Shown here: positions 36,064 to 47,804 of the stretch, piece after piece | Layout: each line of letters starts with the position of its first letter | Position numbering within the stretch: the stretch's first letter is position 1 | Source: Sipunculus nudus | Lineage: Eukaryota > Annelida > Sipuncula > Golfingiida > Sipunculidae | Assembly: GCA_026874595.1 (NCBI GenBank) | Contig: CM049315.1 | Coordinates: forward strand, 74,102,401 to 74,166,400 | Direction of reading: 5' to 3' | Length of the DNA: 64,000 bases | Program-made: the position numbers and the translations under genes | The notes under the pieces: generated by a model | Database searches by the model: none | Told to the model about the DNA's origin: nothing | Seen by the model: the letters and a program-made list of their open reading frames with translations, nothing else

Positions 36064-36420
36064 CACTGTTAAAAGTTGCACGAAAAATAACGGTGCTTTG
36101 CACCGGCAGCAAAGTTGATAGTGCAATGCACCGTTATTTTACGTGCAAAGAAATAACGCGGTGCGTTAAATAACGTCGCATTGCACCGTAATTTTACAGC
36201 GCTTTGGGACGTAAATAAACGGTGCTTAGCCATGGGAAATAACGGGCATCTGTTATTTTACGGGACAATATGCCGTTTATTTTACAGTGCTAGGAGACGT
36301 GAATAAACAGTGTTTTAAACTGGAATCAGGGCATTGCACCGTTATTTCACGGTGCTTTGATATGTAGAATAACGAATAACAAAACATTGTTACTTTATAA
36401 TAAATAACAGTGCTTTGCAC
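36064..36420. repeat. Subterminal repeat zone of the CMC-like element
   Basis: At least ten short units related to AATAACGGTGCTTTGCACC in direct and inverted orientation. Many contain the GTGCNNTGCAC half-palindrome and could form hairpins. Such zones usually bind the transposase of CACTA elements. The right end (about 42175-42276) has a smaller set (gcgcgttattcaacgc, gccgttattttacgg). Confidence 0.8.
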
Positions 36421-38246
36421 TTGGAGCTATACACTGTTACAGGTTTCCATAATCTTTCTCAAAACGTTTCTGTCTTGTCACTCCGGACGAACCCTTTATT
36501 TGTATCTGTGTACTTCAGGTTTCTCATAACATGTTTTTTAGATTTTACCAGTAAAAATATTACGAACGAAGTCAGACCTCCTTATGATGATAGACTTGTA
36601 ACTTTATGTTTGACAGTCAAGTGTCCCGAAAATCAAATCAGGATATCCACAGAGGGAAATGCATCTTGGCTAATTTGGGAAATTGCATTAAAAATGCATG
36701 CTATGCATGCTCACACATAATATCACACCACTTCTTTATTGTATGAAATATTCAACAGATCATCAACATGTACAACACGTGTACTTAATGTATATAGTTA
36801 TTCAGATTATACTGATCTTCCAAAAGGCATCATTAGTAAAAAAAATATTTAAACATTTTGACCACACGGCATGGCAGTTAAATCGTCTCCAACTAAACAT
36901 ATAAAATTTGGCAATTATATGCAATATTATTATGATTACTATTATGAATGCTGTGTGTTATCTCATTAAGGTTGCTGATCTTTTTAACAATGGGGCCCAA
37001 ATCTATTTATAATGTATCTTTGAAAAATAGATAAAAGTACATCAATAAATTTATAGTGTTGTAAATTAATGATATCTTTAAAGTAAAAGATGGTCAGAAC
37101 ACAAGTCAAACAATTGAAATGGATTAAACTTATATGTCACCAAATCTTTCTACAGTAAAGGCATCTACTTTGTGTGAAGCTTCTGATAATGAATTCCAAA
37201 ATAAAGGTCCTTGGTAAATAAATTATTTTTGCATCAATTAAATTCGAACTGGAGGGAGTTGAAGAGAATGCCTACACTGTAACAAGGGTGCAAATGTAAA
37301 CTTTTTCCATAAAAATAATAAGATAATTACCTGATTTAATTAAGGTACTTCAACACAAGAATATTAAAAGTGAAATAGTCGTTAACTGATATTTCCTATG
37401 TTGATATATTATAGAGGAAAATGCAGCATTAAAACATTAAATCTGACCAACCAGCTCTATTGACAGTGGGAGGGCAGTTAGAGGTGCATTCAATTACCCC
37501 AAAATCAAGAAACCTGAAGGTCTTTTTAGTCCCTTGGGATACTCCAGGGTAAATATCCAAAATGACGCATAGCAAGCCTCCAGTGGAAGTAGAAATAACT
37601 TGTATGGGTTGACAGTTTCTGGCCATCCACCATATGTTACAGTGATGTTACAGTCCCCATCTTGAACATTCACAGGTGTTGGAGATCTCATTCCCTACAT
37701 ACAAAATAATAAACAGAAAAGAGAGATTGTAAATGTAAGAAACATGAGAGAAATATGCAAGAATATAGTTCAGTGCAATTATCCTTTTAATTTTTAGATT
37801 TTTAGATTTTTTTCAAAGTCTGACGCTCTATCAATTTACATTACAAAAAATAAACTTTTGTTCTTTCTTCACAAAATTTAAACAATAAATACAAAAATAG
37901 TTTTCTCATGGTCAATGGGAACCTTTAGAAGTGAAAATGATTATACATTATTATATCAAATATATCTTAACATTTACATTACAGACAATAACTGGCCAAT
38001 ATTTTGTTCTATCTCCACAAAAAAAATAACAATTTCAACATTTTTCTTTATATATGTATTTACTTAAAAAAAGGTTAAAACTATCTTTAATACTTGCTGA
38101 ATATATTAACACAAATATAATAGTTTTGAAAGAATTACCTCTCCTCCATCTGCAATCCCATATTATCCTTTCATTCTCGAAACAGTGAAGGCAGTATCCT
38201 TTATATAGGAGCTTTGCTTCTGCAAATACAAATACACAGACAATGC

Positions 38247-38247
38247 A

Positions 38248-38301
<54 letters not shown>
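38247..38301. repeat. (TA)n microsatellite
   Basis: Long TA tract inside the CMC-like element. The 'YIYIYI' reading frames across it are not genes. Confidence 0.95.
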
Positions 38302-38308
<7 letters not shown>

Positions 38309-40099
38309 ATATAAATGTGATACGAATCAGTTTTAAAATCATACTCAATGACTGAAAGTTGATCGATTAAAAATCATTTTTTTTTTCATTTTATGTGCCA
38401 TATTATTAACATAAAATCTGTTGTATAGATACCTAAATATTGACAGAGTAAATTAAGCCTAGCATGTACATCACACTGAAAGGTCAAGACTATACTTGTT
38501 AATACTTATTCACTGCATAAGGATAACATTAATACTGTTTCCTGTTAAGTGCCCATCTTTCTAAAATCTATGAGAGAGTTAGAATATTACATTGGAATAA
38601 AGAGACTTCTTTTGAATGTGCATACCTGATCGTATATGAAAGGTTATGGGAAAAAATACATGATTTGATGATTTAATTATGAAATGTCCTTTTCCAGAAT
38701 GATTTCTACAGACAATAGACCTGACAATGTATTTTTAAAGGCACAAATGAAAGTATGTGTAAATATGAAGTAATTAACAGTAAGGCTATGGGCCTGGATT
38801 TTATTTATTGTAACTGTAAATAATTATATTATGAATATTTGATAACCAGAATATCTGCAATATGTTTTATAGGGAGTAAACATGTTCCAAACTGCATAAA
38901 ATTAAAAAAAAATAGCCAATAATCAGCAGGTTTGACAAATGACACTGTAAGGTTAGAGATGGTCAGGTTAGCGTGGCTCAGCTCCATCAAGCAGCAAGCC
39001 AAAAAGTTTATTAGCATAAAAATGAATGGAGAGAATGAGAAACAGGCAGGCGAATTAAGGTCAGCATCACTGCTAATGTTTAATATGTAAGATTATGTAA
39101 TCTTGTTTCACAGATTATTAAACCCATCAGCTTTTTCAAATTGCCATGGACTTTACAAAAGAAAATATGATCAAATTCAAACTTACCTTGGTGTACCTTT
39201 CCTGCAATGTTCTCTGCTAGGAATTTACCCTGCAACTGCTTGCCAGTGTAGTTGTGCACCTTGCACATCTTGCATTTGTACTTTGTTCACAGCTCTAAGT
39301 TTGGCAAGGCGTGGAACATTTACGTAATTTTCCTCTAATCATTGATGCATGTATGGCTCTCTGAACACCTGCACATGTAGAACAAATTCTAGGAGTATAT
39401 AAAAACAGAACTGATAAACATGTAAACAACGAAAGACAATCTCAGCACCAGGCATATTAATAATATTTACCAAGTAAGTGCAGGTATATAAATTAATAAA
39501 CAAAAGTGCTATATTGCATATAAAAATGGTAAATATTGGGTCAACAAATGTTTTTACTCAGTGTATAAACAGAAAGGTGCAAAAACAGCATCACATGTGT
39601 ACGAGGATTTATAAATAGGAAGCAAAATATGCAGTATAGCCTTTATATTGCAAAATGATGAAACATTTGTAATTGCATTTACATACACTAGCTATTATAA
39701 TATAACAAGGGCTACAGGCATAATGCAAACCTGCGTAATCTTTCCGGGTTCCCTGATGATAAACTTGACTATTATTTGAAAAGTTATTATTTTTTAAGGT
39801 GTGACAAGTACATGTATACATCAAGTACTACCAATTTTGAATCTTAGTACAAGTATAAATGCGCTCAGTCTGATGCATACTGATGGATGAGATGTGGTAT
39901 ACCCCATTACAAAGGCCTATATGTGAGTGAGGGGGTGTCAAAAACCCCATCCAACCCACATTATGAATGGAAATTGCAACCCTGTACAACAGAGTTGGGG
40001 GGGGGGGGGGTCTCTGGCAAGGGGTCTCTGTCTCTGCAGTTGAGCAAACCTGGACATTACAGATGGTTTCACTAGGCCTTGCTAGAACAATTTGTACTG

Positions 40100-40180
40100 G
40101 TACTGGTATCAGTGAACGACAGTGACAGAGGTGGTGTCTTCCCTGTGGCTCAAATGACTTACAGTCAGCTGAGCTAAAAA
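40100..40180 (+). repeat. Closing segment of the CAGCTGA repeat family
   Basis: 'tggctcaaatgacttacag' then 'tcagctgagctaaaaa' at about 40145-40178 repeats the closing segment found near 870, 18050, 19090 and 20550, here inside the CMC-like element. Confidence 0.75.
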
Positions 40181-40679
40181 GGCAGTATATTATTATGTGA
40201 TGTTTAAACTTACATAATTCCTATTCTTAAGAAATAGGAAAGTTGCCATGATGGTATCCAAAACTTCTTTGAATTTGCCACACTGATGGAAATGCTTGAC
40301 CATATTCTGAAAACATAAACAGTATTTGGCTGTGCATTAGCAGCCTTAATTTTCAGGCTCTCTCTCCCTCTCTCTCTCTCTCAAAAAGACTGGCTGAAAT
40401 GTTAGCACTTTGGCTAGCATGGTATGTTTTTTTTCTTCTAAAACATGTTAAGAAATTTAGGAAATTTTCTCAAAGCTGTTAATTATTTGTTTGGTCTGTG
40501 TTTACTCTCTGTTTAAGCATCTGTTAAAAATATTTTTAAAAAAATAAAGGGACTTTGATTTCTTAATTACTCTGGTTGACATGTTAGTGGGAAAACCTTT
40601 TTCAAGGCCTCATTTAAAATCTAGTAAATAAATAATTCAAAACTGTTTTCAGTGGTGCCTTTACCAATATTTCACCTTT

Positions 40680-40683
<4 letters not shown>

Positions 40684-40721
<38 letters not shown>
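40684..40721. repeat. (TA)n microsatellite
   Basis: Uninterrupted TA dinucleotides, followed by degenerate TA sequence to about 40738. Confidence 0.95.
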
Positions 40722-40728
<7 letters not shown>

Positions 40729-41083
40729 TTATATATATGACGTATATTTATACCATTCATGCATGATATACACCCAGACATGACCAGGTGTGTGTGTTTG
40801 TGGGTGGGGGGGGGAGGTTTGCTTCCTTTTTCCTAATTTGCAATTCCCTGAAACTAAAAAAGACTTTATCATTAATGATAAACATTGGCATCAATGCAGG
40901 GAATGGGGGTTATATATCCCCCCAGCCACTTTTTTAACAAGGGGGGATTGGTCAATGTAATCATCCCCAACACTGATATTGAGCAAGTAACAATTACTTT
41001 TATATATTGGACATAATATATTAATAATTAGAAAATTTGACTTTGTTTCCATTTCTGAGTTAACTGAAATATAAGGTTATCTA

Positions 41084-41620
41084 TAGTCCATTTCACCACC
41101 TGCTGTCCACCTGGTTTTTGTAGATTATTTCCTTAAAGTTTATATTTTTCAATAATTTCCAAGAAAACAGTTTATGGAAGTGACAACCTAATATGGCAAT
41201 AAAGAATTTTACTGTAAATCCCCCGTTTATGTTTCACAACATTTTAGTCTCTTTATCATGATCTGGCAGATATTATGTGTCCCTCCATAAGCAGCCATCT
41301 TTGTTTAAGCTGGTTATATTTTTTAGAGTGTTTACATGAGATCATCCAATCAGCAGCTTTCAGTTGAGATTGTTTTTGCATGTGACCAGTGACCTTGACC
41401 GCCATAAGTGGGTCTGATATGTTGTAAAATGTTGACTGATTTCTCATATTTTCAGAAAATTCTGTTTCTCAAATAAGGCGTAAGTTAGGTATTTAGTTAC
41501 CTTGTTGAAAATTAGGTTCTTTAATCCTCTGCTCTACACTTTAATTGTTTCCCTTGAAATGTAAATAATAAAAATTTTCATTGCAAAAAACAGGTGGACA
41601 TGAGGGGATGAAACGGACTA
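41084..41620. mobile_element. ~537-bp MITE with ~38-bp inverted ends and TA duplication
   Basis: The left reads TAGTCCATTTCACCACCTGC; the right, reverse-complemented, reads TAGTCCGTTTCATCCCCTCA. The match continues through TGTCCACCTG. TA flanks each side (41082-41083 and 41621-41622). It is non-coding. The TA target suggests mobilisation by a Tc1/mariner-type enzyme. It sits inside the CMC-like element and so is younger. Confidence 0.75.
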
Positions 41621-42979
41621 TAATAAACTAATCATGGTTTAGAGTTGACATTTAATTGAAACATAAAATCTGCACTTAATTAATATATTATATCAACATC
41701 ACACAAATGTCACACATTATAAAAGGTGTATGTATATTATATATAATATATATATACACATATATACATAATATATATTTCCAACTGAATTACTCTTGTA
41801 CCCCTGCCAGTGACAGTCGCCCCCCCCCCCCCCCCCAACTGAGGGAACACATGAACGAGACTGGCCTCGTACCACTATACCATTGCCAACGTACACTATT
41901 ACACAGTATTAGAAAAACAACTAACACAGTAAACAGATTTATGCCTACAAATTAAAGAAGAACATTTTACCAATGAAGATGCTGGGTAACTTCTGTGACT
42001 TTCAGCAGCCAGCAGACGGACAAAAATGGCTTCTCTTCCCGCCGTGGAGTCAAAAGATCCAGGATGTTGACGTCATGAGTGGCCCCGCTGATCACATGAC
42101 GCGCGGTTTATTTCATCTGTACCGTCTGCTTTACACACGTGTCACACCATTTTCACAGACGCTCATCATTTGACGTTGCATTTGCGCGTTATTCAACGCA
42201 CAAGAGCGTCTACATTGCAAAGGGGCGTAAATTTACAGTCTTATGCGCCGTTATTTTACGGTAATTTTTAACAGTGTAAATATATAACTATGTCTATAAG
42301 TTCAAGAATTCTTTGGTATTAGGAATTTTTTATTATGTAAGCAATACATAATTCATAGACTATGTCTACACTGACCTCTTAAATTAGAGCGATTTTGAAG
42401 ATGATTTTCCTTCAATGAAATTTTAAAATCTTGAAATAGACTTTATTTATTTTCCCTATTCAATCAACAAACTAGAGAACCTGAGAAAAAGAATAATGAA
42501 TAGATTATGAAGATAACGAAAATTTATTTTTGTTTTATAATGGTTTATTTTAGCTGGTTTTCCGTGCTTTTGGCCGAATGCATCATAAATGATAAGAATG
42601 AGGTATTTGTAGAATAATTTAACATATTATTTCATATAATTAATAGATTATTATATATTTATAGAGCTATGGAGGTCCTAGTCTGCATATTAAATTGTAT
42701 ACTTAACGATAATAGTAACTACGGTCAGAGTGTAATTGAATATTATGAGCGTATCTCCATTGCAGGTTCAAAATATACGAAACCTTGTTTCTTTACCAAT
42801 GCTGATGATCTACTCTGACATAACAGATGTTTTAGTCTGATTTAGCATATTTGTGTATTTGTTTCGCTCAACTATTTAAGCTTTCCATTGATGATCTTTC
42901 CCTTATTTCCGCCAATTTTCTCTCTCTTTCCTGCTTTCTGTTTCTCATTTAGAATGTCATTATTCATTTCTCTCTCTCT

Positions 42980-42980
<1 letters not shown>

Positions 42981-43028
<48 letters not shown>
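42981..43028. repeat. (TA)n microsatellite next to (CT)n
   Basis: A (CT)n run (about 42968-42980) followed by TA dinucleotides. It borders the candidate second exon of the gene at 43031-43981. Confidence 0.95.
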
Positions 43029-43030
<2 letters not shown>

Positions 43031-43981
43031 TGAACATGTATGTGATGAAGACGAGTCCCCACCACCCGAGTCCGAGAGCAAGTCAGAGTCCGGAACACTG
43101 TTGACCAAGTTTACCTTTGGAGTCCGAGTCACCTGTTAGTAGAATATATAGAGTATGCATTAAAGGGGCCCAATCACCTTTCTGACCTTTATAAATTAAA
43201 GCAATCCCTTGGAGCTTTCATAAAAATAGGCCAGAAAAAAAGTGGATATCACCGAACACAGGCTGCTTATTTTGTTTATATCAACGTGTTTATAATATGT
43301 GGAGGCTCGCGAAAATAATCAAAACAAATTAGACAAGGAAATTTGGCAGCAAGTCAGATAAGCCAGAGCTTTGCAAATGGTGTTTTGCAACAAGTGACCT
43401 TTCTACATCCGCATATGTGCAACCTACCACCTTTTGATATATAATATATGGATACATGTTTTTCTGTTTGTCAACATTCCTGTGTTTACAAACATGTTGT
43501 GGATAAACAAGTTTACATATCCTTCACGAAGGCCTTACAAGAACTTTTCACAACGTAAATTATACTTAAATCATTATTATATACACAAAGGAAGCCAGAA
43601 ATCACATAAATTCTTTTTCAAAAGGTAGGTGATTGGGCGCCTTTAAAGTCAGCTTTTCTGCTTTTTTAATATGCTACTCACTTCTGCCACATGAAGATAC
43701 AAAGTATCAAATATGGCGCAGAGGAGGCGCCCGGCTTGTGATTCGATCGTCATGCCCTCTGTTGCGTAATCATCATACCAAACCCTAAAGCTGTGTTTCC
43801 ATATATCCGCAAACATCGTATCCGAAAAAGAGGTTCGTACGCCCCAAGGTGCGCAGTCCGCAAAATCTGTTTCCATAAGAACGTACGTTATTCTTCCGGC
43901 TAACCATTCGCGTGTCTCTTTTGAAACTGCAAGGATTTTCACACTTTCAAAATAATTTATTTTAAATGCACCTAGTGACAT
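43031..43981 (-). CDS. Candidate unknown protein, two exons (incomplete 3')
   Basis: Exon 1 (43981-43682) starts at ATG in 'gcgccATGTC' and gives 100 codons ending at donor GTGAGT in phase 0. Exon 2 (43132-43031) begins after acceptor 'ctaacag', is open in phase 0 for 34 codons, and ends at 'gttca|gtatat' beside a (TA)n tract. Exon 1 contains 'VSKETREWLAGRITYVLM' and several W, Y and F residues, like a compact folded domain. Exon 2 is acidic and Ser-rich ('SDSGGGDSSSSHT'). I recognise no family, membrane segment or signal peptide. A CCAAT and TATA pair lies 120-145 bp upstream. Later exons were not found, so the stop is unknown. It may instead be part of a transposon. Confidence 0.42.
43164..43642. 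mobile_element. 479-bp MITE with TTAA target duplication
   Basis: TTAA (43160-43163) precedes AGGGGCCCAATCACC. At the other end GGTGATTGGGCGCCT is followed by TTAA (43643-43646). The inverted ends match at 14 of 15 positions. TTAA targets are used by piggyBac and Kolobok; the AGGG start fits Kolobok better. It is non-coding and lies in the intron of the candidate gene above. Confidence 0.88.
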
Positions 43982-44099
43982 GGCGCCGGTGCACTTTTTG
44001 GAAATGTAGGCATTTTGCCATCCGCAGAACGGATGAATCGCTCACTGATCCGTTTCGATCCTGTCCGTTTTTTGCGGATACGCATGCGGAGCACGTTAA

Positions 44100-44126
44100 A
44101 ATTTATACGTGGTTTTTTATTGGTAA
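44100..44126 (-). promoter_or_regulatory. TATA and CCAAT boxes upstream of the 43-44 kb gene
   Basis: On the minus strand 'CCAAT' (about 44124-44119) is followed by 'ACGTATAAATT' (about 44110-44100), roughly 120 bp before the ATG at 43981. Spacing fits a polymerase II core promoter; both are short motifs in AT-rich DNA. Confidence 0.35.
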
Positions 44127-44159
44127 TTATAGCATTTTGTTTGAAGACCATTATTAATT

Positions 44160-45635
44160 AAGCGTACACTGCAAAGACTTGCCAACATGTCGGATTTAAT
44201 ATTATTAAACCTAATTTCAAAGACTTTTGGAGGATAAAAAATTGTTAGGTAAGATTCTGAATATATTTTATGGAAAAAAATCAATTAGCCTATAAATCTT
44301 AGTATTTGTCAGTACTACCATCCTGTCATGGCATTGCCCAAGGCACCCATTCGCTTTGACATAAAGGAGTAGTGACAAAGGCACACGCGTCGTGTATGAT
44401 ATCCAGAATTCAAATGTTCGTAGATTTTTATACACTTAATTTTGTTGAACAGGTTGCCAGGGATATATCTCAAGAATTACTTCCAGCGCCAAATCTTAGG
44501 TTAGCAAAACATATTTTTTTTTTATTTGCACATTGGTGTATATTGAAAGATGGAAGAAAAACATTTGTTATTACCGGCCATGCCCACCTGTTAAACCGCT
44601 GATAAATACCAGATCAGATTGTTTTCGTACCAAAATAGGAGCTATAAAAAAACTGGCAGGATGGCGAAGTGGCAGACCTGGAAGTAGGTTTACACGCTTA
44701 TGAACAACTGGTCTAAAATGTCACAAGAGCTTGGTTTCATACTGTACATGGAACCCCAAATATTATTTACACCTCTAAGCATACCTCAAAGAACCCCCTT
44801 CTAGTAAGAAAGGTCTCTGATTTAATATACCTACATTAAACGTACGGGAAAATCTTTTTTTTTTTTTCGTGATTCAAGGCGTCCGTAACAAGTGACTATT
44901 GTTTCCCTCTAAGGATATGGTTATGACGTAATGAGTGACGAAACAGTCAAGCGCGTGCAAGAGGAGTATACAAACCTCACTGTAAACAGGGATCGACAGA
45001 TCAATAGTCCCGTGAATATGGAGGGAACCTTTTATCCTTCGTAACGTCTAATAATAATACTTATAATATGACTCTTGATCTTCCCATATATACATTAAAT
45101 ATATATACATTATCGACAACCATAGTCCCTTTTTTAATGCTAAGTTGCCTTAACGACTTCATGGTCGACTATGACGTCACAGTATGACAACCACGACAAC
45201 TGGTTTCTTTAAAAAGTATGCAGAGACATGTGTGAATGCCGTAAGGGTATCGACAGGTAATCGGGAGGACTTTGAAACAATTCGAGACTATTCCAACACA
45301 TAACAAGTTTTTTTTATGTCAGTGCAATCATCTGACGTGTTTTGTTGATGTTGCTGTGTTAACGTGAGTTAACCGAGGGTTATTGTTTTTAACCGGTGTG
45401 TGTATGACCACAAGAAAACACATGGGAGGAAGAAAGTCAAGAAAAATGGAAAATGTTTTATTCAATTTCATATGTTCATGTCATGTCTTGTTTGTAGGTT
45501 GAAATGTTCATGAAGGCTGTATGCTTCCCTTTGTATTTAGTGCCGTAACTGATATTCATTTCAGACGTTTTATTTTACTTACAGATAAAAAAAAATAATC
45601 AGTTGTTTGGCCGTTAAGAGGAGAAAACACTAACA
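44160..45635. other. Intergenic 5' of the second channel gene
   Basis: AT-rich. An alternative short first exon at 44662-44684 (ATGGCGAAG..., donor gtaggt) would also be in phase with the channel gene. No other features. Confidence 0.4.
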
Positions 45636-47804
45636 ATGGTTGTATCGGAAGAGTAAGTGTTACAGTTTCAGGTAATTGCGGGTAAAAGATGTATATACAT
45701 TAAGGCCAAGTAAGACACCTTAAGAATCAGTATAAGCAAACAATGTTTTGATCTCACCAGTGGAAAATCTCCGATCATAAACTTTATATTTTGCAAAACC
45801 TTGTAGCTAGGTTTTGGAGTAGCAGTTTTTGGGTTTATATTATGAAGACGTGAGGTGTATTTAAAATTATAGAGTTTTTTTGTCATGGTATTCTGGAAAA
45901 ATCACAAAAGTCAGTGAAGATTCATCAATCATATTTGGACAATTTAATTATTTGCGGTCTACCAAAACTAGGAATAATGAATTTCGACTATACCTCCTTC
46001 ATCTCATCATTAATCTGCCTGTCAACGTTTAAAAAAATACATACAAAAAATTTACGCATATTCGTTTGTCTCATTAGAGTTCCATAAAATCCAGAATTTT
46101 TAATCAGTTTGGATTAGGCAAAAAAAAAGGTTTGGTTCTCAGTCACTTTTTTCAGAAATCAATGCGGGCGGGCGGTTTTTTCGGTATGTTAAGGGAATGT
46201 CATGATTATAATAGCTTTATTTTGCTAAACAGGTAAACGCCCTACATAACAACGGAAATTTTATCAAAATTGTATAATTTTATCTTCTTGAAAGAAATGT
46301 TCGATCGGCTGGAGCTCAAAATTGGCAATTTTCTAATGAAAATCAAAATTAAAATGTTTGATGCGGGGGTTTTATAAAGCGGCTGTGCCTGAGAACCATA
46401 CCTTTTATGTTTTTGCCTTATATATGCTTTTTCGCTTCTTGAAGTACACTAAAGGGTGTCGCTGGACAGCTGCTGCCTCTCAGTTCTACAGGGATTCATA
46501 CTCAACTGATGTTTGACGCTGTTATCACCGGAGGCAACATTATCTACAGCTTTGGTGTTGCTTTGATTTCGTTTCTTGAGGACCTCATAGGTATGTCATG
46601 GCTTTTTGTAATAAAATATCACATATAAAAATCATCGTCTTAGAATATCTGATAGTGTTCTGCAAGTTCAAATTTGTCATATTGTCCTAGTGGGTCGAAA
46701 ACGTTAATTAATTAATTATAAAAAAAAATATTTAAAATCGGCCAACAATGAAGACCTTTAATATCAAGATATGTACAAACAAGCAAATGACATTATATTT
46801 AAATCAATGAACCGGTCTAAATCCAGACTCCCGATGATAATACTCAGTAATAAATTTATTTGTTTGGCAACAAACGGATTTTGCTCTGATAGCCACTTAT
46901 TAACACAAAATTGACCCGCATGTACAATATTTACAGTGGTAATTCCTCAATGCAAACCACATCAAGGAGATAAGTCTGAAGACTTAGAGTTTATCAACCG
47001 ATACTGTGAAGAAAACATGGGTGTCATGGCAAATATATCTAGTATCGTGAGGTTCAGAGAATTCGGATTCTCAGTTTCGTTTGTCGTTCAAGGTGTCCTC
47101 TTCCCTTGCCTTTAATAGTATGGAAGGTACTTGCCGCTCCCAAACTGAAAGGTCTTCTGAGAGCCGTCAGATACGCTATGGAAGACATGTGCTCCACCCT
47201 GTCTCCATGGCAACACAGAGATGACATGGTAACTAAGGAGAGTATCCATGGCCGAGACGACCTGTACAACATCATCTATCAATGGCACAACGTAGATATA
47301 AAGAGGATATGGTCACTTTATCTTTTCACGCTTTCATTTGTTTGTTCTGCGTGTTTCCTTGCTATAATAATACATCCGTTAGTCATGTTTAGATTATCTA
47401 TGGATCATGAGGGCAATACTTACTGGAGCGGCCCAGCAAAGTTTTCTTGCCAGGTACCAGGCTCGACCGTTTATTCTTGTTACATGAACGATTCCTACAC
47501 GACGCAGTCACTGTGGGTCGTTAACATGTTTGTCCTGACCGGAACCGCGATTGCCTGCCTGATTCGCCTGTTTTACATAAACATGCGCGTCGACTTCAAA
47601 CAATCTTTCTTGAGAAATAACCTGCCTCGTTGTGCTGAACTGCTGAATAAAAACCAATTACACGCTAAAGGTGTGATGCTGATGTCCGAGTTTCTGGAAT
47701 TCAATTCTTCATACATGGACATGTTTGGCTACTGGGTCGCACTGAAGGAGTTAGAGCAGTCGCATGGCCAAAAAGGTGGATCAACTGCTGTGACTGAGGT
47801 CTGA
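45636..47804 (+). pseudogene. Innexin/pannexin-like channel gene, second copy, one frameshift
   Basis: Likely exons are 45636-45652 (ATG, donor gtaagt), 46445-46590 (acceptor cttgaag, donor gtatgt) and 46937-47804 (acceptor ttacag). The splice phases are the same as in the minus-strand gene. The protein has segment 1 ('LMFDAVITGGNIIYSFG'), loop 1 with two cysteines ('VIPQC' and 'RYCEEN'), segment 2 ('VVQGVLF...LPLIVW'), segment 3, loop 2 ('FSCQVP', 'YSCYMND') and segment 4, about 343 residues in all. It lacks the cysteine-rich insertion. One base is missing near 47103-47106, inside segment 2, so the reading frame breaks. All other parts look intact and well conserved, so a base-calling error or a very young pseudogene is possible. 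The first exon is less certain than the others. An AATAAA lies near 48371. Confidence 0.68.

Larger units (their letters stand above)
37440..40306 (-). pseudogene. Candidate spliced ORF of the CMC-like element
   Basis: Four splice-flanked open pieces lie on the minus strand. Piece a, 40306-40214, has acceptor tttcag and donor gtaagt and reads 'MVKHFHQCGKFKEVLDTI'. Piece b, about 39290-39187, has donor gtaagt and begins with a C-x2-C-like 'YKCKMCKVHNYTGKQ'. Piece c, 38219-38139, has acceptor tttgcag and donor gtaatt and reads 'YCLHCFENERIIWDC'. Piece d, 37694 to about 37440, has acceptor tgtag and ends with 'ASFWIFTLEYPKG', then after a frame change 'TKKTFRFLDFGV'. Piece d recalls the C-terminus of transposon-borne proteins of fish and invertebrates whose function I cannot name with certainty. 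Pieces c and d do not join in frame, so the gene is broken or the junction is wrong. Confidence 0.4.
36064..42276. mobile_element. 6.2-kb CMC/EnSpm-like DNA transposon
   Basis: The ends are inverted: the left reads CACTGTTAAAAGTTGC; the right, reverse-complemented, reads CACTGTTAAAAATTACCG. TA flanks both sides (36062-36063 and 42277-42278). Both subterminal zones hold many AATAACGG/CCGTTATT units in both directions, a hallmark of CACTA-type elements. CACTG ends with a short target duplication fit the CACTA/Mirage/Chapaev group. Inside are candidate minus-strand exons, a nested MITE, two (TA)n tracts and one end of the CAGCTGA repeat family. No DDE transposase core was recognised. Confidence 0.75.

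Noticed and set aside
36064-36420. CRISPR-like short repeats
   Set aside because: The units vary in length, orientation and spacing and lie at a transposon end; no regular spacers.
38163-38348. 'YIYIYI' ORFs here and at 31779-31973 and 42872-43139
   Set aside because: They read through (TA)n microsatellites. Only the non-repeat part at 43031-43132 was kept, as a candidate exon.
44662-44684. Alternative first exon for the second channel gene
   Set aside because: In phase with a usable donor (gtaggt), but the site at 45636-45652 has a better donor (gtaagt) and is closer. The surrounding 'ggatggcgaagtgg' also resembles a tRNA A box.
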